NCBI GenBank assembly: GCA_943327755.2
Contig: CALPYF020000088.1
Location: 1-6,708, forward strand
DNA length: 6,708 nucleotides
Source of the DNA: Deinococcus hopiensis KR-140
GTDB lineage: Bacteria; Deinococcota; Deinococci; Deinococcales; Deinococcaceae
Direction of reading: 5' to 3'
Made by a program: the position numbers and the translations under genes. Below the pieces are notes generated by a model that was not told the origin of the DNA, made no database searches, and saw only the letters and a list, made by a program, of their open reading frames with translations. Shown here piece by piece: positions 1 through 5,210 of the stretch. Position 1 is the first letter of the stretch, and every line of letters starts with the position of its first letter.

Positions 1-291
1 GGCGGTGACCGTCGCGTTGGGATTGCCGGCGTAGGTGACCTGTACGTTCTGGCAGGCTTCGGTGACGTCGGGGTTGTTGAGTGCGGTGAGGTGGGTGGCG
101 TACGTGCCGCTGCTGGTGTAGTAGGGGACCTGCGCGGTGGCGATGGCCCGGCCGCATTGAATAGCGGCCGTGTCGTACGGCTTTTTCTGGGCGTCTGCGA
201 AGGTGGGGAGGAGGATGGCGGCGAGGACGCCAATGATGCCGATGACCACGAGGAGCTCAATGAGGGTGAAGCCTTGCGTGCGGGTGTTCAT
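1..291 (-). CDS. Type IV pilin-like prepilin, partial (C-terminus beyond left edge)
   Basis: The first 97 codons of a type IV pilin-like protein are visible; the rest lies off the window. The leader MNTRTQG is followed by the class III signal F-T-L-I-E, with Glu at mature position 5, and a hydrophobic helix to about residue 29. A PilD-type peptidase would be expected to cut after Gly7 and methylate Phe8. The globular part has Cys46 and Cys80, a possible disulfide pair. The ATG at 291 is preceded by an AGGAG ribosome binding site and overlaps the stop of the upstream prepilin gene by ATGA, so coupled translation is likely. It shares the pattern PYxTAAxxCGRAI with that neighbour, showing tandem duplication. 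It could be a major pilin, a minor pilin or a competence pseudopilin; sequence alone does not decide. The prepilin assignment is firm. Confidence 0.93.
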   Translation of the reverse strand, partial: MNTRTQGFTLIELLVVIGIIGVLAAILLPTFADAQKKPYDTAAIQCGRAIATAQVPYYTSSGTYATHLTALNNPDVTEACQNVQVTYAGNPNATVTA

Positions 292-740
292 GGGGTCTCC
301 TGGGGTGACCAGCGGTAGAGGTGGCCGAGCCGGTCACCGCTGGCCGTGCCACTCGGTGGGGCGAAGAGGTAGTAGCCGCTCCCACGGGGGTGGAACACCT
401 GGAAGGCGTAGGTGTTCGTAGTGGTGGCGACGGCCTGTGTGGTCGTGGCGTCTGGGGTGCGGACCTGGGCGTTCGCTGGGGCGACCTGGACACCCGCAGT
501 CAGGCAGGCAGCCTTGACGTCGCGGCCCATATCGGCGAGGTCACGGACGTACCCGCCGAGCGCGAGGGGCGCGGTCGTCTCGAAGGTGACGATGGCCCGG
601 CCGCACTTGAGGGCCGCTGTGTTGTACGGGCGCTGCCGCGCGCCGGTCACGGTGGGGTACAGCGCTGCCGCAAGCAGGCCGAGGACGGCCATGACGAACA
701 GGATCTCGATGAGGGTGAAGCCGGGCGTTCTGGGCGGCAT
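288..740 (-). CDS. Type IV pilin-like prepilin (150 aa)
   Basis: This complete 150-residue prepilin has a leader MPPRTPG, then F-T-L-I-E-I-L (Glu5 of the mature protein present) and a hydrophobic helix over about residues 8-29, the hallmarks of type IV pilins and type II secretion pseudopilins. It would sit in the inner membrane before assembly into a filament. Cys46 and Cys79 may form a disulfide. The middle (about residues 95-112) is rich in Thr, Ala and Gln, and the C-terminal part carries Tyr, Phe and Trp as in a beta-rich head. The frame continues upstream to 1106, but the ATG at 740 is preferred because it puts the cleavage motif at the N-terminus and lies one base after the stop of the preceding gene. 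It overlaps the next prepilin by ATGA and is its paralogue. Filament type and role are not determinable here. Confidence 0.93.
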   Translation of the reverse strand: MPPRTPGFTLIEILFVMAVLGLLAAALYPTVTGARQRPYNTAALKCGRAIVTFETTAPLALGGYVRDLADMGRDVKAACLTAGVQVAPANAQVRTPDATTTQAVATTTNTYAFQVFHPRGSGYYLFAPPSGTASGDRLGHLYRWSPQETP

Positions 741-741
741 G

Positions 742-1467
742 TCAGAGGCAGATGACGTCGTCGGCGTCAATGGTGGATGGTGAGGAGGCGAGGTGGGCAC
801 CGAGTGTCCACGTGATGCGGGTGGCAGCGCGGGTGGGGTCTTCGCGTGCACCGTTCGGGGGGGTGCGCAGGGCGGTGAGGAGGTCGTCGAGAGGGCGGGC
901 GTGCGGCCAGAGGAGGACGGGGCTCTGCTCGGGGTGCTGCTCGTCCCAGAGGCGTACGGTGCGGGTCTCGAGTTCGTCGAGGGCCCAGGTGGAGATGGTC
1001 TCGGGGAAGATGAGGTGGCGGAGGGTGCCCGCGTGGACGCGGTAGAGCGTCCACGGGCCGCAGGTGATCTCCTGGATGTGGAGGCCCTGATCGGTGTGGG
1101 GCGCACTCCAGGTGGGGTCGGGGCTGCACGCGGCGACGTGGAGGAGGTCGCTGCGGAGTGTGCGGTGGGCGGCAGCGGTGTCGGTGGGGCTGCGCAGGGC
1201 GCTCAGGACGCTGAGCCAGGAGCGGGAGAGGATGGGGAGGGTGAGGTCGCCGACGCCAGGGAGGAGGGTGCCGTCGGACCAGAGGACGGTGCCGCCGTTG
1301 CCGAGGTGGTGGGCGAGGGGGTGGACGCCGGTGGGGAGGGGACGCTGCCAGGCACCGTCGAAGAGGTCATGGCGGGGGGCTGGATTGCGGACGCGGAAGG
1401 CGCCGTCGAGCCAGCACAGTTCCCACCAGGTGGGGGGTGAGGGGGAGACGGTCTGTGCGGTCGTCAT
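742..1467 (-). CDS. Unrecognised 241-aa protein in helicase-pilin cluster
   Basis: I do not recognise this protein. It is soluble-looking, with no signal peptide or membrane helix, and rich in Trp, Leu, His and Pro. Visible features are a Trp-rich N-terminus (PTWWELCWLDGAF, near residues 12-24), a patch TVLWSDGTLLPG, and a late LLWPHARPLDDLLTALR segment that looks helical. It ends one base before the first prepilin ATG, so it is almost certainly co-transcribed with the pilins and may serve their assembly or regulation; that is inference. The ATG at 1467 is chosen, but an in-frame ATG at 1488 would add seven residues, and neither has a strong ribosome binding site. The frame is open further upstream to 2520 only as an antisense-like shadow across the helicase gene. 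Coding is supported by G/C-biased third positions and plausible composition. Confidence 0.8.
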   Translation of the reverse strand: MTTAQTVSPSPPTWWELCWLDGAFRVRNPAPRHDLFDGAWQRPLPTGVHPLAHHLGNGGTVLWSDGTLLPGVGDLTLPILSRSWLSVLSALRSPTDTAAAHRTLRSDLLHVAACSPDPTWSAPHTDQGLHIQEITCGPWTLYRVHAGTLRHLIFPETISTWALDELETRTVRLWDEQHPEQSPVLLWPHARPLDDLLTALRTPPNGAREDPTRAATRITWTLGAHLASSPSTIDADDVICL

Positions 1468-1479
1468 GGGGCGTACCGT

Positions 1480-1491
1480 CCCATGCATGGG
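1480..1491. promoter_or_regulatory. 12-bp palindrome at the 5' end of the 241-aa gene
   Basis: CCCATGCATGGG is a perfect palindrome containing the alternative ATG at 1488, 13 bases upstream of the ATG at 1467. On the minus strand two near-copies of GACGGT-x3-CCCCATG sit 21 bases apart, one ending at each ATG. The palindrome could be an operator that blocks the start, or chance in GC-rich DNA. Confidence 0.3.
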
Positions 1492-1502
1492 GGTGACCGT
1501 CT

Positions 1503-1521
1503 GGGTGGGGGGGTGTGGGGG
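1503..1521 (+). other. Potential G-quadruplex between helicase and 241-aa gene
   Basis: GGG, T, seven G, TGT, five G gives four G-tracts with short loops on the + strand, which is the template strand of the leftward cluster. It is next to the hairpin at 1521-1537. The structure is predicted only from the pattern. Confidence 0.35.
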
Positions 1522-1537
1522 CACCCGGTAGGGGTGC
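1521..1537. repeat. Small hairpin in gap between helicase and 241-aa gene
   Basis: GCACCC (1521-1526) pairs with GGGTGC (1532-1537) around a GGTAG loop. No T-run follows on the minus strand, so it is at best a weak terminator or mRNA-processing site after the helicase gene. Confidence 0.35.
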
Positions 1538-1559
1538 TGCTCTTGCGGATTCTGGGACG

Positions 1560-1574
1560 GTGCGTAGGGGTGAC
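1560..1574. repeat. 15-bp direct repeat, copy 1 (downstream of helicase gene)
   Basis: GTGCGTAGGGGTGAC matches 3545-3559 exactly and in the same orientation. This copy is 10 bases past the helicase stop and about 93 bases upstream of the 241-aa gene start. A shorter core GTAGGGGTG recurs at 1528-1536. Confidence 0.7.
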
Positions 1575-1583
1575 CGTGACCGC

Positions 1584-3530
1584 TTAGCGTTTGAGGAAGG
1601 TTTCGAGCTGGCTGTACCGCCGGGGGGCGCCCGTGTGGGCGGCGTGCGTCCAGGCGGCGCGCAGGCCGGACGCGGTCAGGGCTTCCTTGGCGCGGGTGAC
1701 GGCTGTGTACGCGAGTTGCCGGGAGAGGAGGCGCTCGTGTTCCGGGGCGAGGGTGACGATGATGTCCGGCCACTCGCTGCCCTGGCTGCGGTGGATGGTC
1801 ATGGCGTACGCGAGGGTGAGGGTAGGGTCGCTCGGGCTGAAGGTGTGCTCGGTGTCCTCGATGATGCAGGTGACTTGCTTCCCTGCACCGATGACGAGGC
1901 CGGTCATGCCGTTCATCAGGCCGGTGTTGTGGTTGTTCCGGGTGACGAGGATGGGATCTCCGGCGCGGAGGCGGGTGTCGCCGGGGTTGAGGGCGGACTG
2001 CAGGGCGAGGTTCAGGGCGTCCACGCCCAGGGGGCCGGCGCGTCCGGCTGTGAGGATCATCGGACGTGCCTGGTCCTGGCGGGCCTGAACGAGTCGGACG
2101 ATGTCCTCGGCGGACTGTGCGCCCACGAACGGCACGCCGGTCTGGGCGGGGCTCTCCCCACTGATGAGCTGGGAGGCGAGGGTGAGGATGGGGCTCCCGG
2201 CGGCCTGGCGGTGCGTCTGCGTGAGACGCCCGGTGGGGACGGTGCGGGTGAGGGCGGCCAGTGGGTGCCCGGGGTCGATGGGGGGTAACTGGTCCTCGTC
2301 GCCGACGAGGATGACCCGAGCGCCATCGCGGACGGAGCGCAGGAGTGCACCGAGGAGGGCGTTGCTGGCCATGCTGACCTCGTCGACCACGAAGACGTCG
2401 CCGGGGAGGATGCCGCTGCTGAACTTGTGACCGTCGTAGCTGAGCAGGCGGTGGAGGGTGGTGGCGTCGCGGCCCGTGCTCTGTTGCATGCGGCTGGCGG
2501 CCTTCCCGGTGGGGGCGCACAGGACGCTTCGGAGGTTGGCGGCGTCCAGGGCATCGAGGAGGGCGCGGAGCGTGGTGGTCTTGCCGGTGCCGGGTCCGCC
2601 GGTGATGACGCTGACGGCCGTGCCCGCCGCGAGGAGTACGGCCGCGCGCTGCTCCGTCGTCAATCCGGGCGTGGTAGGGACGGACACCCGTGCGGGCGTG
2701 CTGGCCATGAGTCGGGCGATGTCGTCGGCGAGCCAGGCTTCCACGCGGTGCTGCTCGGGGAGGAAGGCCGCCTGAGCATCTTCCAGGAGGAGCTGACCGT
2801 TCAGGGCGTCTTCAATGGCCTGCTGGGCTTCGTCATCGTCGAGTGCATGACTGTCCCGGAGTTCCCCGGCGAGGACGGGCAGGGGGAGGCAGGTGTGGCC
2901 GTATTCGAGGGTGGCGCGGCGGGTGAGTTCGTACGCGAGGGCGGGCCCGCGGCGAGGGTCGAAGGTGCTGAGGCCCTGAAGTCGGGCGGCGTGGTCGAGG
3001 ACGCGCAGGGGAATGCCGTGGCGGATGGCAAGGTAGGGCTGCTCGCGGAAGGCAGCTGGTGCGCCGGCGCCGTGCTGGTTGAGGAGGGCGTGGGTGTGCT
3101 CTGGGGGGAGACCGAGATCGGCGAGGGCCTGCAGGGCGCCGTAGAGGCGGCTTTCCCGGCGGGCGTGGCGGGTGAGGGCCTGGGCGATGCTGGCGGGGAC
3201 GCGGGTGGAGAGACTGGGGGCGTTCTGGGTGACGGTGTGGTGAGGGTCCGGGCCGAGCCGGGGGAGGAGTTCCAGGGCGGTGGCTTTCTGGGGTGGGCGG
3301 AGGCGGCTGTAGAAGGCGCGGGCGAGTTCGTAGGGGGTGATGACGCGTTCGGCGCGGGTGAGGGTGCTTCCTTCGGTCCAGGCGCGGAGGGTGCAGCCGG
3401 GGGTGACGGGGGGGAGGGGGCCGTAGAGGGTGAGGGGGCCGCGCTCTGTGCGGAGTTGGCAGCCTTCGCTGGTGGGGGTGCGCCAGGCGCGGAAGACGGT
3501 GCCGAGGATGGGCGCGCCGGGATCGCTCAT
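1584..3530 (-). CDS. RecD2/TraA-like superfamily 1B DNA helicase (648 aa)
   Basis: This is an ATP-driven helicase, expected to unwind DNA 5'-to-3' as the RecD2 family does. Residues 1-60 resemble the RecD2 N-terminal OB-like domain; about 100-225 hold the helix-hairpin-helix-type region, ending in the typical E-x-GHT-x-LP stretch (209-217). The motor follows: Q-motif LTTEQ (290-294), Walker A GGPGTGKTT (311-319), motif Ia CAPTGKAASRM (338-348), Walker B VVDE (381-384), motif III GDEDQLPPI (410-418), THRQ (439-442), the SH3-like insertion around 520-560, motif V TIHRSQGSEW (578-587) and motif VI AYTAVTRAKE (607-616). All ATPase residues look intact. At 648 residues it is shorter than the roughly 715-residue RecD2 of Deinococcus radiodurans, so it may be a paralogue rather than the housekeeping copy. 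No RecB or RecC partner is present. The ATG at 3530 has no clear Shine-Dalgarno. Confidence 0.95.
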   Translation of the reverse strand: MSDPGAPILGTVFRAWRTPTSEGCQLRTERGPLTLYGPLPPVTPGCTLRAWTEGSTLTRAERVITPYELARAFYSRLRPPQKATALELLPRLGPDPHHTVTQNAPSLSTRVPASIAQALTRHARRESRLYGALQALADLGLPPEHTHALLNQHGAGAPAAFREQPYLAIRHGIPLRVLDHAARLQGLSTFDPRRGPALAYELTRRATLEYGHTCLPLPVLAGELRDSHALDDDEAQQAIEDALNGQLLLEDAQAAFLPEQHRVEAWLADDIARLMASTPARVSVPTTPGLTTEQRAAVLLAAGTAVSVITGGPGTGKTTTLRALLDALDAANLRSVLCAPTGKAASRMQQSTGRDATTLHRLLSYDGHKFSSGILPGDVFVVDEVSMASNALLGALLRSVRDGARVILVGDEDQLPPIDPGHPLAALTRTVPTGRLTQTHRQAAGSPILTLASQLISGESPAQTGVPFVGAQSAEDIVRLVQARQDQARPMILTAGRAGPLGVDALNLALQSALNPGDTRLRAGDPILVTRNNHNTGLMNGMTGLVIGAGKQVTCIIEDTEHTFSPSDPTLTLAYAMTIHRSQGSEWPDIIVTLAPEHERLLSRQLAYTAVTRAKEALTASGLRAAWTHAAHTGAPRRYSQLETFLKR

Positions 3531-3544
3531 GCTTGCAGGGTGGC

Positions 3545-3559
3545 GTGCGTAGGGGTGAC
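3545..3559. repeat. 15-bp direct repeat, copy 2 (upstream of helicase gene)
   Basis: Exact same-orientation match to 1560-1574. This copy ends or begins 15-29 bases upstream of the helicase ATG (minus strand), a position where a regulator or promoter element would act. Confidence 0.7.
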
Positions 3560-3570
3560 GACAGGGGAAA

Positions 3571-3598
3571 CGCCGTGTCCCTCCCCAGGGTCACGGCG
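3571..3598. repeat. Strong hairpin upstream of helicase gene
   Basis: CGCCGTG (3571-3577) pairs with CACGGCG (3592-3598); inside, CCCT pairs with AGGG after one T-T mismatch, leaving a four-base CCCC loop. It begins 41 bases upstream of the helicase ATG. Read on the minus strand it is followed by TTTCCCC, so it could be a weak terminator or leader attenuator for the helicase mRNA; a protein-binding site is also possible. Confidence 0.6.
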
Positions 3599-3644
3599 TC
3601 GATGCTGCGGGTCGAGTTCTCCAAACCAGTGGCCCCGCGTCTCC

Positions 3645-3669
3645 CACCCTACCCTGTGGGTGGAGGGTG
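3645..3669. repeat. Second hairpin in divergent intergenic region
   Basis: CACCCT (3645-3650) pairs with AGGGTG (3664-3669) and ACCC with GGGT, with a two-base GG bulge and a TGT loop. No T-tract follows on either strand, so it is not an obvious terminator. Confidence 0.4.
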
Positions 3670-3800
3670 TGCGGGGGCGAGGCGATGCCTGCCGGAGGTG
3701 CTCGTTCAGCTCGCCGGAGCGCTGATGCCGTCGTGTGGGGAATGTCCTGTCATGCCCTGCGCCCTGCCATGCGTGGGGGTGGCGAACGTGAGACCCCAGT

Positions 3801-3816
3801 GGGGGGGCCGGGCGGG
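3801..3816 (+). other. Potential G-quadruplex just upstream of small-gene operon
   Basis: The + strand has seven G, then CC, GGG, C, GGG: four G-tracts with loops of one or two bases, ending 29 bases before the ATG at 3846. It could form a quadruplex in the promoter or 5' leader. In a G-rich genome such runs also arise by chance. Confidence 0.35.
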
Positions 3817-3845
3817 TCACCCCCAGGCCTGTGAGGGTGAAGGGC

Positions 3846-4208
3846 ATGACGCGAGCGATTGATACTGGTCCTGGCCTTTGGGCCAACGCTGTGCCTCCCG
3901 TGGAGACCGTCGTGCGGTTGGCGTTGGGCGAGGTGCCCCGAGCGGATGATGGGCGGTGGTTGACGCGGACCCTGGCGCGGGAGGTCCTGGCGGGCCTGCT
4001 GCGGGCATGGGGGGACGTGGGCATCCTGGGCGCCCTGGGTCGGATCTCAGGGCTGAGCCTGGATGACCTGCTGGCCTTGGAGGGATTGAGTGGGGCGGAT
4101 GGGGCGCTGCGGGGGGCGGTGGCGCGGGTGCAGGATCTGCCGTCGGCGCATGCGGCGCGGGTGTGGGGGGAGGTGCAGCGGGGGGTGGCGGTCCTGCTGG
4201 CGGCGTGA
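3846..4208 (+). CDS. Unrecognised 120-aa protein, first of three overlapping small genes
   Basis: I do not recognise this protein. It looks almost entirely alpha-helical, rich in Ala, Leu, Gly, Arg and Val, with a stretch ISGLSLDDLLALEGLSGADGA that could be a small helical domain. It has no signal peptide, membrane segment or cysteine. The ATG at 3846 is chosen because GAAGGG lies five to eight bases upstream; a GTG at 3831 in the same frame would add five residues and is less well placed. Its TGA overlaps a GTG start of the next gene (GTGA), so the two are probably translated together. The first gene of a rightward operon that diverges from the helicase cluster. Coding is supported by strong third-position G/C bias on this strand and by the overlap architecture. 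Confidence 0.75.
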   Translation: MTRAIDTGPGLWANAVPPVETVVRLALGEVPRADDGRWLTRTLAREVLAGLLRAWGDVGILGALGRISGLSLDDLLALEGLSGADGALRGAVARVQDLPSAHAARVWGEVQRGVAVLLAA

Positions 4209-4540
4209 CGGGGTGGTCGGAGCCGTTCCGGTGGACGGTGGTGGTGCAGCGGGCATTGATTGGGGAGACGGAGGCGGCGGTGCGGGCGTTGGCGGTGCGG
4301 GTGGTGGCGTGCTGCCCGGCGGCCGCGTCCGCGTCGGTGATCGTGAGCAGCTGCGCTGGCGTGGGGCTGCTGGATGCGGAGGGGGAGGTGCTGGACGTGG
4401 CGGATCTGGATGCGGACGTGGCCGTCGAGGTGGCGGAGTTGTTCGGGGTAGGCGTGTACGCGTTGCCGCTGCAAGGGCGGCCGGGGTGCCGGGTGGAGGC
4501 TGCCTACGAGCCGAAGGTGAAGCCCAAGGTGAAGCCGTGA
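4205..4540 (+). CDS. Unrecognised 111-aa protein, second of three overlapping small genes
   Basis: I do not recognise this protein. It begins at a GTG overlapping the upstream stop as GTGA, and ends by overlapping the next gene in the same way. The N-terminal half (FRWTVVVQRALIGETEAAVR) suggests a strand followed by a helix. A cysteine-containing hydrophobic patch (VVACCPAAASASVIVSSCAG) follows. An acidic segment, DAEGEVLDVADLDADVAVEVAE, comes next, and the tail is a short basic repeat PKVKPKVKP encoded by two direct 11-bp copies. The whole looks alpha/beta and soluble. The frame is open upstream to 4163, but a start there would lie deep inside the preceding gene, so the GTG at 4205 is preferred despite a weak Shine-Dalgarno. 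Role unknown; co-translation suggests it acts with its neighbours. Confidence 0.72.
   Translation: MTGWSEPFRWTVVVQRALIGETEAAVRALAVRVVACCPAAASASVIVSSCAGVGLLDAEGEVLDVADLDADVAVEVAELFGVGVYALPLQGRPGCRVEAAYEPKVKPKVKP
4514..4536 (+). promoter_or_regulatory. Tandem AAGGTGAAGCC, serving as ribosome binding site for the third small gene
   Basis: AAGGTGAAGCC occurs at 4514-4524 and again at 4526-4536. It encodes the PKVKPKVKP tail of the second small protein, and the second copy puts AAGGTGA four bases before the GTG at 4537, which supports that start. Confidence 0.6.
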
Positions 4541-4891
4541 GTCCCGAGGCGGTGTGGCCGCCCGAGCTGCCGGAGGTGGTGCTGGACTGGCCAGTGCCGC
4601 GGGGCGTGAAGGTGCGTCCGGTGCGGTGGGTGGGGGGGGGACGCGGCGAACTACCGGGCACATTTTCAGGCGGCGGTGGAGGCGGGGATGGCGTTGGCGG
4701 TGATCTGCAATGACGCGCCGAGGGGGCCGGGGGCACGGGTGACCCGGTGGTTTTGTCCGGGGGTGCCGATGCACGTGACGGGGGAGCAGGTGGTGGGGGA
4801 GGATGGGCGGGTGTGGCACGTGTTCCTGGTGCCGGCGGCCGCGGCGCTGCTGGCGCTGGAGCGCGGGCTGGTGACCTGCATCAAAGAGTGA
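4537..4891 (+). pseudogene. Third small gene, split by a +1 frameshift at a G9 tract
   Basis: Starting from the GTG at 4537, well placed behind AAGGTGA, the frame reads sensibly (VSPEAVWPPELPEVVLDWPV...) until a run of nine G at 4632-4640, after which it degenerates into glycine-rich sequence and stops at 4713. The +1 frame after the run is sensible instead (DAANYRAHFQAAVEAGMALA...) and ends at 4891. With eight G the two halves join as ...VRWVGGDAANYR..., a continuous 117-residue protein. It has two cysteines in the pattern VICND...RWFCPG and a C-terminal helix rich in Ala and Leu. I do not recognise the family. The split may be a real mutation, a phase-variable or slippage site, or a sequencing error. 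If the gene is used as written, the product is a truncated 58-residue peptide, unless an internal GTG at 4676 starts the 71-residue second part. Confidence 0.75.
4632..4640 (+). other. G9 homopolymer, site of frameshift
   Basis: Nine consecutive G sit where codons 32 to 35 of the third small gene fall. Reading needs one G fewer to keep the gene in one frame, that is, a +1 shift by the ribosome, slippage by the polymerase, or a real or artefactual one-base insertion. Confidence 0.9.
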
Positions 4892-4910
4892 GCGAGTATG
4901 AACGAAGGAG

Positions 4911-4939
4911 GGCGATCCTATCGTGAGTCTAGGATCGCC
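4911..4939. terminator. Hairpin between convergent units, probable bidirectional terminator
   Basis: GGCGATCCTA (4911-4920) and TAGGATCGCC (4930-4939) form a perfect 10-bp stem with a nine-base loop. On the + strand the stem is followed by TCGTTTGG; AACGA upstream can also pair with TCGTT after a five-base bulge. It lies 20 bases after the rightward operon (ending 4891) and 46 bases past the stop of the leftward 74-aa gene at 4986, the usual place for a shared terminator. The T-tract is short, so termination strength is uncertain. Confidence 0.7.
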
Positions 4940-4985
4940 TCGTTTGGGTGTGGGCTACCTGATTGTGTGGGGCATTTCCATGTTC

Positions 4986-5210
4986 TCAGTTATGGAACAT
5001 CACCTTCGCTTTGTTTTCGGGATGTGCTTTCAAATGCACGTTCTCGAACGCATCCCAGTTCTCGAAAATGGTGATGCTGCCAAAATTGGAACGCCAGCAC
5101 ACCACGACTTGACCCGTATGAAAGATCACGCCGTCCAGGACGTGGCCTGTTCCGCTGATGCCCGTCGCGTCCGCCTCGCGAACGATGCTGAAGAGTCGCG
5201 GTTGATTCAT
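4986..5210 (-). CDS. Small 74-aa protein with GISGTG motif, paired with HNH-SAVED gene
   Basis: This ORF overlaps the stop of the HNH-SAVED gene by ATGA, so it is very likely translated with it. The motif sequence G-I-S-G-T-G (17-22), then a G-V-x-F-x-x-G-x-V-x-x-x-W pattern (27-39), S-I-T-I-F (45-49) and a late V-H-x-x-x-H-P-E-N (58-66) matches, from memory, a family of short uncharacterised proteins with GxSGTGxVxxGV...V/AxHxH patterns seen in bacteria and phages; this recollection cannot be checked here. The alternating hydrophobic pattern suggests a small beta-barrel or beta-sheet domain. It has no signal or membrane helix. Its lower G+C matches the SAVED gene, so the pair probably arrived together. 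As a partner of a nuclease effector it could be a regulator, immunity or accessory factor; function is unknown. Confidence 0.82.
   Translation of the reverse strand: MNQPRLFSIVREADATGISGTGHVLDGVIFHTGQVVVCWRSNFGSITIFENWDAFENVHLKAHPENKAKVMFHN

Larger units (their letters stand above)
3531..3845. other. 315-bp divergent intergenic region
   Basis: This stretch lies between the start of the leftward helicase gene and the start of the rightward small-gene operon, so it should hold promoters for both. I see no credible gene: frames that are open here are weak or antisense-like. It holds one copy of the 15-bp repeat (3545-3559), hairpins at 3571-3598 and 3645-3669, and a G-tract cluster at 3801-3816. 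A TCACCC (3817-3822) and GGGTGA (3835-3840) inverted pair sits beside the ribosome binding site of the rightward operon. No convincing -10/-35 pair is visible. Confidence 0.7.

Noticed and set aside
288..1106. A single 272-residue protein starting at 1106 and including the prepilin
   Set aside because: The first 122 residues are Pro/Ser/Thr/Arg-rich shadow sequence from the overlapping 241-aa gene; the prepilin cleavage motif fixes the start at 740.
742..2520. A 592-residue protein starting at 2520
   Set aside because: Upstream of 1488 the frame lies inside the helicase gene and gives Pro/Arg/His-rich out-of-frame sequence, so only the part from 1467 is accepted.
3600..3640. A possible tRNA because of a GGGTCGAGTTCTCC stretch
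   Set aside because: It lacks the invariant T-arm GGTTCGA pattern and no cloverleaf or acceptor stem can be built around it.
2427..3725. A long rightward 432-residue frame
   Set aside because: It is the antisense shadow of the helicase gene, very rich in Gly, Glu and Ala; the helicase motifs show that the minus strand is coding.
3533..3862. A rightward 109-residue frame in the divergent region
   Set aside because: It would start inside the helicase leader, has no ribosome binding site, and overlaps the better supported gene at 3846.
3527..4819. A long leftward 430-residue frame across the small genes
   Set aside because: Composition is Pro/Arg/His/Ser-rich with no domain, typical of antisense frames in GC-rich DNA, and the rightward GTGA-linked genes explain the region better.
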